Positions 1-7,385 of a DNA stretch of 64,000 nt are shown piece by piece. The notes beneath the pieces were generated by a model. The model was not told where the DNA came from and searched no databases. It worked only from the letters and a program-made list of their open reading frames with translations. Each line of letters opens with the position of its first letter. Within the stretch, counting starts at the first letter, position 1. The DNA lies in contig NZ_BBXE01000021.1 in the NCBI RefSeq assembly GCF_001570565.1, positions 1 through 64,000 of the forward strand, given 5' to 3'. Position numbers and translations under genes: made by a program. This DNA comes from Herbidospora yilanensis (GTDB taxonomy: Bacteria; Actinomycetota; Actinomycetes; Streptosporangiales; Streptosporangiaceae).

Positions 1-298
1 AGTCGAGGCCGTCCTTGCCCCGGTATTCGGCGCGGTCCCACGATGCGGTGCGGCGGGCGGCGAGTTCGGCGTTGACGTCGATGGTCTTCGTTCCCTCCCG
101 TGGAATCAGCCAGAGGAGGACCGGGCAGTCAGGGGTCCAGCGCATTGCGTTGTTGCCGTGGTGGCCGGACTCGTCCATGTCGGCGATCTCGGTCCTGATG
201 CGAGCGAGGGCAGCGCGCTCCCGGGCGTCCTCACTCGGGACGGCGCGGAAGGCCTCAGGCAGGACCGCCAAGGATCGACGCGGTCGACGGACGCTGGC
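1..298 (-). pseudogene. Open frame of unknown gene, runs off left edge
   Basis: One minus-strand frame stays open from about 298 to the window edge, continuing in the same frame as the C-terminal part of the integrase remnant next to it. The readable part includes MDESGHHGNNAMRW and the phrase VLLWLIPREGTKTIDVNAEL, with normal actinomycete codon bias. I do not recognise the family. Either it is the end of a separate small gene (starting at the ATG of MDESGH or at an upstream TTG) or a fragment joined to the integrase by deletion. Its true end lies outside the window. Confidence 0.35.
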
Positions 299-640
299 GT
301 GCCCCAGGCGGGGGATGTCCTTGATCGGGACTCCCAAGTCGGAGAGCGGCGAGACGAAGCTGTGCCATCTCGCGCGGCGACCAGTCGCGTTCCGGGAGAC
401 TGATGACCCTGCGGAAGTCGCGCCTCACGTTGTGCGCTGTGAGGGCGTTTCCCGTCTTCGTGCGGAACGAGATCCGAGGCGCCGGATGGCCGGCCTGTTC
501 CTCGTGGAGAGCCTTGAGGGCCTCCACGCACAGGCGCGGTCTTGGTGTCTCCTTATCCCGGACGGACTGCCGGACGTAGATGGCGAGCTGCTCGTACCCC
601 CGCCGGATTCGGCTCGGCACCCGGCCGAAGGCCACTTCGC
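299..640 (-). pseudogene. Tyrosine recombinase (phage-type integrase) remnant
   Basis: The reading frame from about 635 leftward encodes LCVEALKALHEEQAG, then TGNALTAHNVRRDFRRVI and DWSPREM, the classic approach to the second catalytic arginine of actinophage and integrative-element tyrosine integrases. At about 365 the frame shifts. The next frame gives HSFVSPLSDLGVPIKDI followed by GHAS, the usual box II continuation. The motif GDTKT near 545 sits in yet another frame, so there are at least two frameshifts. The N-terminal domain, the box II Arg context and the catalytic Tyr region are missing or broken. This is a dead integrase, presumably left by an element that once integrated here. No att repeat could be defined. 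Confidence 0.75.
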
Positions 641-663
641 CGAGACGACCAGCGGACGCGAAT

Positions 664-693
664 GCGGCCCTCGCCCAACGAGGCGAGGGCCGC
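664..693 (-). terminator. Stem-loop after the LVIVD-repeat gene
   Basis: Perfect 12-bp arms GCGGCCCTCGCC / GGCGAGGGCCGC with a 6-nt loop lie 13 nt beyond the stop codon of the minus-strand gene that ends at 707. There is no clear T-tract, which is common for actinomycete terminators. Confidence 0.7.
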
Positions 694-706
694 GAATCAG
701 GGCTGA

Positions 707-2098
707 CTAGTGCTTCTTGTCCTTGTAGGACGGCTGCGTCTGCACGTTGAAGTCGTCCATCTTCACGCTGTTGGCCTGGTTCGTACGGGGGTCGTTGATC
801 TTGAGCACATCGAAGCCCCGGGTGAACTCGGAACCGTAGATGTAACCGTTGTAGTAGTAGGCCGACCAGTAACCGTCACCGAGGTTCTCACCGGGACCGC
901 GCTCGAAGTAGCCGATCTCGTGCGGGTTGGCGGAGTCGGTGAAGTCCCAGATCGAGACACCTCCCTGGTACCAAGCCTGAACCATGATGTCGCGGCCCTT
1001 GACCGGGATCAGCGAGCCGTTGTGGGCCACGCAGTTCTCGGTGTCGGCCTGGTGGCGGGCGATCTTGTAGTAGCTGCGGAAGGTCATCTGACCGTCCGCG
1101 ATGTCGAAGATGGCGTTCGCGCCGCGGTTCGGTCCGATCGCCTCGTTGCAGGTGGCGGCGCTGCCGCCGCCCAGCTCGTCGGTGAAGATGACCTTGTCGC
1201 CCTCGTTGTTGAACGTGGCGGAGTGCCAGAAGGCGAAGTTCTCGTCGTCACGAACGACGTCGAGAACGGCGGGGGCCTCCGGGTTGCGGATGTCCAGCAG
1301 GATGCCCTCGCCCATGCACGCGCCCGCCGCGACACCCTTCTCCGGGTACGCGGTGATGTCGTGGCAGCCGCTGGTGGCCGACGTGCGGTAGGGGTAGGGG
1401 AGGCTCTCGCCCGGGTTGCCACCGTCCGGGAACAGATTCGGCGTGGCGACGACCGAGGCGGCGGTCGGGTCGTTCAGCGGCACCTTGACGATCGAGATCA
1501 GGTCATGGGGCGGCTGGCAGTCCGGGAACGACGCCGACGGGCTGTAGGAGGAGACGTACAGGTAGACGCTCGCCTTGTCCGTGCCGGGGACGAGCGTGTG
1601 GGTGTGCGAACCGCAGTTGGTCTCGATCGACTTGACGTAGCGCGGGTTGGCCTTGTCGCTGATGTCGAAGACCCGGATACCCTCCCACGACGCCTTGTTC
1701 GCGGCCGACTGGCTCACGCTGGTGCAGGAGTCGTCGCTGCGGGAGGAGTCAACGGAACCGAACAGCAGGTTGCCGTAGACGGAGATGTCCATCTGCGACC
1801 CGGGACACAGCACCGAACTGACCAGCTTCGGCTTCTTCGGGTGCTTGATGTCGTAGATGGAGAAGCCGCCGTAGTTTCCGACGTAGGCGTAGTCGCCCTG
1901 GAAGGCAATGTCGGTGTTGATGGTGGTGAGCAGGGAGTCGGGTCGCGGCAGGTTCGCGACGTGCTGAACGTTATCGCTCATGTCGATAGCGCCAGGGGGC
2001 AGGATGTCAGCGGCCTGAGCCGGTGTCGTGGAGAGCGTAAGCGCTCCGGCGGCACCGAGCACGGCGAGTAAACGCCCAACTCTGCGGAGGGGGGACAT
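707..2098 (-). CDS. Secreted LVIVD-repeat (beta-propeller) protein
   Basis: A 463-residue exported protein. Residues 1-29 form a Sec signal peptide (MSPLRR then a hydrophobic stretch ending PAQA-AD). The mature part repeats the pattern of a hydrophobic strand followed by VFDISDKANPRYV, IYDIKHPKKPKLV or IWDFTDSANPHEI, characteristic of LVIVD repeats that build a propeller-like fold. Cysteines in CPGSQ, DDSC, ETNC, DCQ and GCHD suggest disulfides in the exported protein. LVIVD proteins have no established enzymatic activity and are thought to act at the cell surface. The start at 2098 is chosen because a GGAGG box lies 7 nt upstream; a longer frame to 2173 has no such site. It is transcribed divergently from the DUF305 gene. 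Confidence 0.85.
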   Translation of the reverse strand: MSPLRRVGRLLAVLGAAGALTLSTTPAQAADILPPGAIDMSDNVQHVANLPRPDSLLTTINTDIAFQGDYAYVGNYGGFSIYDIKHPKKPKLVSSVLCPGSQMDISVYGNLLFGSVDSSRSDDSCTSVSQSAANKASWEGIRVFDISDKANPRYVKSIETNCGSHTHTLVPGTDKASVYLYVSSYSPSASFPDCQPPHDLISIVKVPLNDPTAASVVATPNLFPDGGNPGESLPYPYRTSATSGCHDITAYPEKGVAAGACMGEGILLDIRNPEAPAVLDVVRDDENFAFWHSATFNNEGDKVIFTDELGGGSAATCNEAIGPNRGANAIFDIADGQMTFRSYYKIARHQADTENCVAHNGSLIPVKGRDIMVQAWYQGGVSIWDFTDSANPHEIGYFERGPGENLGDGYWSAYYYNGYIYGSEFTRGFDVLKINDPRTNQANSVKMDDFNVQTQPSYKDKKH

Positions 2099-2324
2099 TG
2101 AGGGAACCTCCGGGTAAAAGGTTGCAAACACCCCTGATGGTTTCTTGACCCGGGCTCCCAAGCAAGTCGTCAATATGTCACATATTTCCTACGATCCGTC
2201 TCCTTTACTGTCACAAGCCCAGGCCATAGGTTCCTCAGGAGGACCGAAAGGGGGACGGGTGCGCACATCTCCCCTCATCATGACCAGGCACAATCGCTCC
2301 GCGACCACAGCCGAAAGGACCGAA

Positions 2325-3047
2325 ATGCGCAGAGCTCCCGCCGTCATCACGAGCCGCGTTCCCGCCCCGGGCGCCGATCCCCATGTGCTCAGAGCTCTCC
2401 CGCTCCGCCAGGCCGGGACCACCGCGGTCAAGGCTCTCCTGAGCATCGCGGGGGCCACCCTGCTCTTGACTGCCTGCTCGTCTCCCACCGACCCGCCCAA
2501 GGTCATCACCGACGCCCCGGTCATCGTCCCCGGCAAACCGGGCGAGGTCGCCGCCACCCTCACCCCCGGCCAGACCTTCGCCCCCCTGCCCTCCCCCACG
2601 ATCAACGCCACCGACGTCCGCTACGTCCAAGACATGATCGTCCACCACCGCCAAGCCCTCGAAATGGCCGCGCTGGCCCCCGACCGCGCCCAATCCCCCC
2701 GCCTGAAGTCCCTGGCCGACCGCATCTACGACGCCCAGGGCCCCGAAATCAATGCCATGACCACCTGGCTCGAAGAAGAGGGTCTGCGCGAACCCGACCA
2801 CCACGCCGACCACGCCACGATGCCCGGCATGGCCACCCCCGCCCAGCTCACCGACCTCCGCAACGCCAAGGGGGAATCCTTCGACACCCTCTTCCTCACC
2901 CTGATGATCGCCCACCACAAGGGCGCCATCACCATGGCCGAAACCCAATTGATCAACGGCTCCCACGACCGCGTCCTCACCTGGGCCCAGGACGTCGTCG
3001 CCGAACAAAGCGCCGAAATCACCCGCCTCCAACGCCTACTCGGCTAG
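2325..3047 (+). CDS. DUF305 lipoprotein
   Basis: A 240-residue predicted lipoprotein. A hydrophobic stretch (ALLSIAGATLLLTAC) ends in a lipobox with Cys51, preceded by an unusually long n-region of about 33 residues. The DUF305 domain (about 95-238) has two related halves with HH pairs at 107-108 (DMIVHHRQALEMA) and 197-198 (LMIAHHKGAITMA). DUF305 folds as a ferritin-like four-helix bundle, and members are often found beside copper or metal stress genes. The histidines plus Met/His-rich middle (HHADHATMPGM) fit metal binding, but no function is proven. The ATG at 2325 has AAAGGA 6 nt upstream. A GTG nearer the hydrophobic stretch is an alternative. Confidence 0.85.
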   Translation: MRRAPAVITSRVPAPGADPHVLRALPLRQAGTTAVKALLSIAGATLLLTACSSPTDPPKVITDAPVIVPGKPGEVAATLTPGQTFAPLPSPTINATDVRYVQDMIVHHRQALEMAALAPDRAQSPRLKSLADRIYDAQGPEINAMTTWLEEEGLREPDHHADHATMPGMATPAQLTDLRNAKGESFDTLFLTLMIAHHKGAITMAETQLINGSHDRVLTWAQDVVAEQSAEITRLQRLLG

Positions 3048-3319
3048 AAGGCCGCTGAAGATCTTGTCGGCGTGTGGCGCCCTGCACCTGTGCTGACCTC
3101 GGTTCCTCAGACGGGTGCCCGAGGGGCTTTCGGTTTCTCCCGCCTTGCACAGCTCAGTGAGTCCTCGCCTTCGACCTTTCTGAACTGGTCAGGTTCTCCG
3201 AGGTCTGAGGTGCCTTGACCGAACGCTCGCGAGCCGGAGATCAGGTCCGACAGGATGCAGGAATACGGCATGTCCGCAGGTCAGCGACCCAACAATCTGG
3301 TCTCCCAGGATGGCCGAGG
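3048..3319. other. Intergenic, no supported gene
   Basis: Between the DUF305 gene and the broken proline-rich gene I see no frame with a start, a ribosome site and consistent codon bias, and no convincing terminator hairpin. The G+C content falls slightly around 3100-3250. Confidence 0.4.
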
Positions 3320-3583
3320 TAACCCGGCGAAGCGCACCATCCGTCACAGGAACGTTCCGACTTCCCGATCTCCGGAGCCGCCGATGACTCAGCCGGCCCC
3401 TTCGACCCAAACCAGCCACAGCCCCAGCAGTGGCAGCAGCACTACCCGCCGCCGGGATACGGGTACCCGCCCCCTCCGCCGCCGCCCAAGCGGAGTAAGA
3501 CGCCCGCCATCCTCATGGTCTCCGCCGTGGTGTTCGTGCTGCTCGTCTTTGCCAGAGAGAAGGGCGAGTGGACGATCCCGTAG
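3320..3583 (+). pseudogene. Broken proline-rich single-span membrane protein
   Basis: The frame ending in TAG at 3581 reads DDSAGPFDPNQPQPQQWQ, then YPPPGYGYPPPPPPPKRSK, then a membrane span (TPAILMVSAVVFVLLVFA) and a short tail REKGEWTIP. This is the usual design of small actinomycete membrane proteins with a Pro/Gln-rich cytoplasmic N-terminus. The frame opens after a TAA at 3320 and contains no ATG, GTG or TTG before the proline-rich part, while an ATG at 3310 lies in another frame that stops at the proline-rich boundary. I read this as a gene damaged by a frameshift or truncation. A sequencing error would explain it equally well. Confidence 0.5.
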
Positions 3584-3631
3584 ACGGTCGCAGTGGCCGT
3601 CAACAGACCATCCGTACGGCTCCGCGCCGTC

Positions 3632-4225
3632 TCAGTGGACCTCGCGGGTCCGTCCGCCCGGGTCGAAGCGGAGCCGTATCAGGACGGGCAGGCGTTCCAG
3701 CCCCAGCGCGCTCCGCAGATCGGGCAGCGCCTCGTCGTGCAACCGGGTGATCAGGGCGTCCGGATGCGCCGGATCTCCTGACGTCACCCGCAGGTCGAGG
3801 GCGGGCGCGTCCGGCTTCCCGCGCAACGAGGCCCGCGCGTGCCGCACGCCCTCGTAGGCGCTCACCTGACCGGCCAGGGTTTCGCCGGCCTGCCTGCCGT
3901 CGATCTCGGTGACCCCGGACGGGCCGGACTCCAGCCGCATGCGACGCAGCCGGTCGAGTCGGAACTGAGCGAGCAGCCAGCTCAGCCCGATGGTGCCCAC
4001 CACGACGCCCCCGACCGCGACGGCCGGCCAGAGCCAGGGGGTGGAGCCGGCGAAGGTGGAGACGGAACCGGGCAGCAGGGGCGCCCGGGCCGCGTTCGCG
4101 CCGAAGACTCCCAGGCCGCGCGCCAGGGCGGCGGCGCCCGCCGCCAGAAGGATCAGGCCGAGCAGCACCAGGCCGGTTCGGTTGCCCCACGCGATGCCCC
4201 GGCCGAAGGGCCTGCCCGATGTCAT
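3632..4225 (-). CDS. AmaP-like Asp23 membrane anchor protein
   Basis: 197 residues. Two membrane spans (about 17-36, TGLVLLGLILLAAGAAAL; about 62-84, PAVAVGGVVVGTIGLSWLL) are followed by a cytoplasmic Asp23-like alpha/beta segment with VTEIDGRQ and a C-terminal stretch predicted as paired beta-strands. In Firmicutes the membrane anchor AmaP tethers Asp23 to the membrane, and this last gene of the operon has the matching layout. It starts in an ATGA overlap with the preceding gene. The equivalence to AmaP is inferred from topology and context rather than close similarity. Confidence 0.7.
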   Translation of the reverse strand: MTSGRPFGRGIAWGNRTGLVLLGLILLAAGAAALARGLGVFGANAARAPLLPGSVSTFAGSTPWLWPAVAVGGVVVGTIGLSWLLAQFRLDRLRRMRLESGPSGVTEIDGRQAGETLAGQVSAYEGVRHARASLRGKPDAPALDLRVTSGDPAHPDALITRLHDEALPDLRSALGLERLPVLIRLRFDPGGRTREVH

Positions 4226-4860
4226 GACGCACCTCTCACCTTGGTCTTGACCGTGTAGCGGCCGACCGGCGCGAGCTTGGCCAGCTCGCCCTCCACGGCG
4301 TCCCGTACACGTTCGCGCAGTGCGGCCGTGTCGCGCAGGTCGGTGCCCGCGTGTACGGTCACCCGCCGCCCGCGTACCCGTGCCCGGGCCCGGCGCACAC
4401 CGTCTACCTGAGCCGCGACCGTGCCGAGCACCCGGGCCAGCATGCGCCGTGGCGTGCTGATGATCATGTCGGGGTCGCTGCTGCGCAGTGCCACCAGCCG
4501 GGGTCGCCCGGAGACCGTCCCGATCAGGATGAGCAACAGTCCCACGATCCCCATGGCCCCGGCCCACGCCATGACCGCATTGTCCTGCCAGGTCGCGGCC
4601 CGAGCCCAGTCCGCCACCCGGTCGTACGGCACGATCCGTGCTGAGCGGCCGAACAGCGCCGAGATCGTTTCCACCGCGATCAGCAGCCCGGTGGCGAACA
4701 GGACGAGCGCCGCGATCGCCGCGGGCACCTTCCGCTTGGGGCGCAGGAAGCGCGCCGAGCCCCTCCCGCGCACGGACGCGCGGGAAGAAGCCGGTTCAGG
4801 GGTCTCCCCCTGGATTCGACGGGGTTCTGGGGATTCAGCTCCCGTGTGGAGAGTCGCCAT
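4222..4860 (-). CDS. DUF6286-type membrane protein of the Asp23 operon
   Basis: 212 residues. A basic, Pro/Arg-rich N-terminus (1-45) precedes two membrane spans (about 46-68, VPAAIAALVLFATGLLIAV; about 97-118, MAWAGAMGIVGLLLILIG) and a cytoplasmic C-terminal domain (about 125-212) with SSDPDMIISTPRRML and repeated VRRARARVRGRRVTV, resembling the DNA/RNA-free alpha/beta fold of Asp23 relatives. Such DUF6286 proteins are found only in actinobacterial Asp23 clusters. The gene overlaps the upstream Asp23-like gene by 26 nt and the downstream anchor gene by 4 nt. Confidence 0.75.
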   Translation of the reverse strand: MATLHTGAESPEPRRIQGETPEPASSRASVRGRGSARFLRPKRKVPAAIAALVLFATGLLIAVETISALFGRSARIVPYDRVADWARAATWQDNAVMAWAGAMGIVGLLLILIGTVSGRPRLVALRSSDPDMIISTPRRMLARVLGTVAAQVDGVRRARARVRGRRVTVHAGTDLRDTAALRERVRDAVEGELAKLAPVGRYTVKTKVRGAS

Positions 4861-5158
4861 AGCCGCTCCTCGGTTCTGACACGAGCCGGACGTCGACGTC
4901 GACGTTCTCGACGGCGATGCCGGTCAGGTCGCACACCCGGCTCATGAGCCGCTCGCGCGCCTCCGCCGCGACCTGACGCACGGGCGCCGGGTAGCGGACG
5001 GCGATGCCGAGACGCACGGCGGCGACGGTTCCGCTGACGGACGCCGCCACTCGTGGCTTTTCCGCGAGCCGGTCGTCGGCGGCGGCCACCTCTGTCGCGA
5101 TCTTCACGAACGCTCGCTCCGAGACCATGGTGGCGCCGTGCCCGGCCGTGGTGGTCAC
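4835..5158 (-). CDS. Asp23/Gls24-like protein (second paralogue)
   Basis: 107 residues, an Asp23-type domain alone: FVKIATEVAAADD, then VRLGIAVRYPAPVRQVAAEA, then a closing strand VENVDVDVRLV. The pattern (helix, hairpin, helix, strand ending in V-x-V-x-V) is that of Asp23/Gls24 envelope stress proteins, cytoplasmic proteins that coat the membrane through an anchor. The GTG start at 5158 overlaps the TGA of the DUF2273 gene (GTGA), so translation is probably coupled. A longer frame to 5323 exists but its extra part is Arg-rich and lies over the upstream gene. Confidence 0.75.
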   Translation of the reverse strand: MTTTAGHGATMVSERAFVKIATEVAAADDRLAEKPRVAASVSGTVAAVRLGIAVRYPAPVRQVAAEARERLMSRVCDLTGIAVENVDVDVRLVSEPRSGYGDSPHGS

Positions 5159-5340
5159 TGCCGCCTTGCCCGAAGCTTGGGCACCTGGATGCCGCCTTCG
5201 AGGGCGAGCCCGACGAAGAAGCCGACGACCCCCAGGACGAGCACGATGAGGAAGGCGTTGAGGCCGCCGAAGGCGCCCACGATTCCGAGGATCGTGCCGA
5301 ACACGAGTCCGACGATGGACCAAACTGGGAACTGGTTCAT
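5155..5340 (-). CDS. DUF2273-like small membrane protein
   Basis: 61 residues, almost all hydrophobic. Two spans with glycine packing motifs (VGLVFGTILGIVGAFGG and IVLVLGVVGFFVGLAL) are followed by a short basic tail KLRARRQ. DUF2273 proteins are small integral membrane partners encoded in Asp23 operons. Its start overlaps the end of the preceding gene by 4 nt and its stop overlaps the next start by 4 nt, so the six genes form one translationally coupled unit. Confidence 0.75.
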   Translation of the reverse strand: MNQFPVWSIVGLVFGTILGIVGAFGGLNAFLIVLVLGVVGFFVGLALEGGIQVPKLRARRQ

Positions 5341-5708
5341 GATGAACCTACCTTCCTGGCTTCTTCGGTGTTGGTGACGTCTTCGACCATCACGTCCACA
5401 CGCCTGTCGCCGGACAGCGGGCTTACGGCCTCGCGAACCTTGGCCACGATCTCGGGTATCGGCCTGCCGTACCGGACGGCCACATGAATCTCGATCGCCT
5501 CATCGCGCAGGCACACCCCCGGCACGGATCCGCCGGGAAGATACGTGGCGACCGTCCCGAACGGGCCGCGGGTGAGCGCGGCGACGCCGGGACACGAGGC
5601 CGCCGCCTCGGCGATCCGCCCTGCGTCCGGACGGGGCCGCGTGACCCCCGGGTTCGGCGGAGCCGCCGGATCGAACCGGGGGGCCGTACGGCCCCTGCGC
5701 CTGGTCAT
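5337..5708 (-). CDS. Small Asp23-like protein
   Basis: 123 residues. An Arg/Pro-rich N-terminus (1-30) precedes a compact Asp23-like region: VAALTRGPFGTVATYLPG, IEIHVAVRYGRPIPEIVAKV, then VDVMVEDV. The IPEIVAKVREAV helix followed by a V-x-V strand is the family hallmark. It starts in an ATGA overlap with the main Asp23 gene. It is shorter than classical Asp23 proteins (about 140-170 residues) and probably forms mixed assemblies with the other paralogues, which is inference. Confidence 0.7.
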   Translation of the reverse strand: MTRRRGRTAPRFDPAAPPNPGVTRPRPDAGRIAEAAASCPGVAALTRGPFGTVATYLPGGSVPGVCLRDEAIEIHVAVRYGRPIPEIVAKVREAVSPLSGDRRVDVMVEDVTNTEEARKVGSS

Positions 5709-6151
5709 TGGACCCGCGCGCCTTCCCTGACGCCCGAGGACTCGTCCTGGCTCGGCAGGTAGACGTCATCCACCGCGACGTTGACCTCGGTCACTTCAAG
5801 CCCGCACATCTGCCCGACGGCCGTGATCACGTGGTCTCGGACCGCTGCCGCGAGGTCCGGAATGGCCACGCCGTAGTCGACGACCAGATCGATGTCCACG
5901 GCCGCCTGGCGCTCGCCGACCTCGACGGCGATGCCGCGGGTGACGCCGTCCTCGGCGCCGAGTCTGCCCTTGAACGCGCCGAACGCGCGGGCCGGGCCGG
6001 TGCCGAAGTCGTGCACCCCGGAGATCTCCCGGGCGGCCACGCCGGCGATCTTCGCGACGACGTCCCCCGCGATGGTGGTGCGGCCGTGGTCAGGGGCACG
6101 CTCTCGCGAGACTGGCAGGCCCTGGGACGACAGCGTATTGGTCTCCGCCAT
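5705..6151 (-). CDS. Asp23/Gls24 family envelope stress protein
   Basis: 148 residues and first gene of the operon. It begins with a short disordered lead, then TTIAGDVVAKIAGVAAREI (family-typical opening helix), IAVEVGERQAAVDIDLVVDYG, IPDLAAAVRDHVITAV and VTEVNVAVDDVYLP, a full-length Asp23/Gls24 domain. In Staphylococcus Asp23 is an abundant membrane-associated protein linked to cell-wall stress; in actinomycetes the role is less clear. The start at 6151 follows a strong GGGGGG purine tract; a frame extending to 6184 lacks a site. Promoter signals should lie between here and the small gene at 6328. Confidence 0.85.
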   Translation of the reverse strand: MAETNTLSSQGLPVSRERAPDHGRTTIAGDVVAKIAGVAAREISGVHDFGTGPARAFGAFKGRLGAEDGVTRGIAVEVGERQAAVDIDLVVDYGVAIPDLAAAVRDHVITAVGQMCGLEVTEVNVAVDDVYLPSQDESSGVREGARVQ

Positions 6152-6327
6152 TTGAATCCCCCCTTTGACCTTTTTGACGGCCAAATCGGCTTATAGCCGT
6201 CTTCCTCCCTTAGTACCCCTTTTAATGAAGAATGGGATGAAGGCCAGGGTCAGGTTGCGTCACGGGCCTGCCTCGACTTGCCAAAACGTCTTCTTCGGCC
6301 AGACGTGCCACGGGCGATGCGGGCCGG

Positions 6328-6576
6328 GTGGCAGGAATCCGCGCGCTCGACAGGCAGCGGCTCGCCCGTCAACTGGGAGCCCCCCTGCCGCGTCTCCCTC
6401 ACGTGTCCACTCGCTGGTTCGAGATCATGTTGCTCGCCGTAGCCGTGATCGGCCTGCTGGCCCTCGTGGCTTTGGTGGTCGCCGGACTCAGGGTCATGCT
6501 CAGCCCTCCGGCCGCCGAGCCCACCAAGCCTCACGTCGTCGTGTCCACGGCCCAACCGGATCGGGAACGCCGTTAA
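6328..6576 (+). CDS. Small single-span membrane protein
   Basis: 82 residues from the GTG at 6328, or 57 from a GTG at 6403. One strong membrane span (IMLLAVAVIGLLALVALVVAGL) is followed by a Pro-rich cytoplasmic or periplasmic tail. Third codon positions are G/C-rich along its length, supporting coding. I do not recognise a family. It is divergent from the Asp23 operon, so it could share an envelope-related control region. Confidence 0.45.
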   Translation: MAGIRALDRQRLARQLGAPLPRLPHVSTRWFEIMLLAVAVIGLLALVALVVAGLRVMLSPPAAEPTKPHVVVSTAQPDRERR

Positions 6577-6604
6577 GAAGAGTCCCGGAAGCGACAAGAC
6601 CTTG

Positions 6605-7330
6605 TCACCGGGGCCGCTTGCCCTTCCCCTTACGGCTGGCCGGCACGGCCCGGCGGGCGGAGCCGTTCTGGGCGGGTTTCCGCGCCTGCCGCTGTGCCGG
6701 TTTCTCCGCGGGGGCGGCGGCACGGCCCCGTGAGCTGTTCACCGTCCGGCCCCGGACGACGCCGATGAAATCCTCCACCAGGTCGGTGGTCGCGTCCGTT
6801 GGCCAGGCCAGCGCGACCTGGGACTGCGACGCGTCCCGGACCGGCCGGTAGGTGAGGTCCCTGCGGTGGTGGAGGCGGGCCAGCGACTGCGGTACCAGGA
6901 GAAGCCCGCTGCCGGCCGCGACGAGCTCGACCGCTTCCCCCGTTGTGGCCGGGCGGGTGAACGCGGGCAGCCCTGGACGGGCCGTCCACTCGATGGTGTC
7001 GTCCAGAGGATGGAACACGTCCTCGTCGGTCAGGTCGGCGACGTCCACCTCGTCGGCGGCGGCCACCGTGTGGTCCTTCGGCACGACGACCACCGTGGTC
7101 TCCATGTAGAGGGGGATCACGCTGAGCCCGTCGCGGTCGACCGGCAGCCGGACGAAACCGGCGTCGGCGCCGCCGTCGCGCAGAAGTGCCACCACCTCGG
7201 CCGCGGGGACCGCGAGCAGGGTGATCGGTACGGCCGGCATCCTCTCGGTCCAGACGTTGACCCATTTCGCGGGTGTCACCCCGGGCACGTACGCCAGCCG
7301 GAACGCCCTGCCGGTCTCCCCATCAGTCAC
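6605..7330 (-). CDS. LysR-type substrate-binding domain protein lacking HTH
   Basis: 241 residues. From residue 8 it reads as the effector (periplasmic-binding-protein-like) half of a LysR regulator: FRLAYVPGVTPAKW, then LLRDGGADAGFVRLP, IPLYMETTVVVVPKDH, VFHPLDD and GSGLLLVPQSLARL. The N-terminal winged helix that LysR regulators need for DNA binding is absent, and no helix-turn-helix is encoded upstream in frame. The C-terminal 40 residues are basic and Ala/Pro-rich, ending RKGKGKRPR, which could bind nucleic acid. The GTG at 7330 sits 6 nt below a TACCCT box, so the transcript is probably leaderless; GTG 7336 is the alternative. It faces the DUF5997 gene, its usual neighbour in actinomycetes. 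Confidence 0.8.
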   Translation of the reverse strand: MTDGETGRAFRLAYVPGVTPAKWVNVWTERMPAVPITLLAVPAAEVVALLRDGGADAGFVRLPVDRDGLSVIPLYMETTVVVVPKDHTVAAADEVDVADLTDEDVFHPLDDTIEWTARPGLPAFTRPATTGEAVELVAAGSGLLLVPQSLARLHHRRDLTYRPVRDASQSQVALAWPTDATTDLVEDFIGVVRGRTVNSSRGRAAAPAEKPAQRQARKPAQNGSARRAVPASRKGKGKRPR

Positions 7331-7336
7331 TTCCAC

Positions 7337-7378
7337 AGGGTATCGATGTCGGGGAGACCCGTTCCGACTGACTATTCT
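7337..7378. promoter_or_regulatory. Divergent -10 boxes for the LysR-like and DUF5997 genes
   Basis: TACCCT on the minus strand (7342-7337) lies 6 nt before GTG 7330. TATTCT on the plus strand (7373-7378) lies 7 nt before ATG 7386. Both spacings match leaderless transcripts. Only 55 bp separate the two start codons, so the -35 regions overlap and the genes are probably co-regulated. Confidence 0.5.
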
Positions 7379-7385
7379 CAACGCC

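Noticed and set aside
710-2071. Long open frame on the plus strand opposite the LVIVD-repeat gene
   Set aside because: It is Val/Gly/Arg-rich without family match and mirrors the third-position G/C bias of the minus-strand gene; a shadow.
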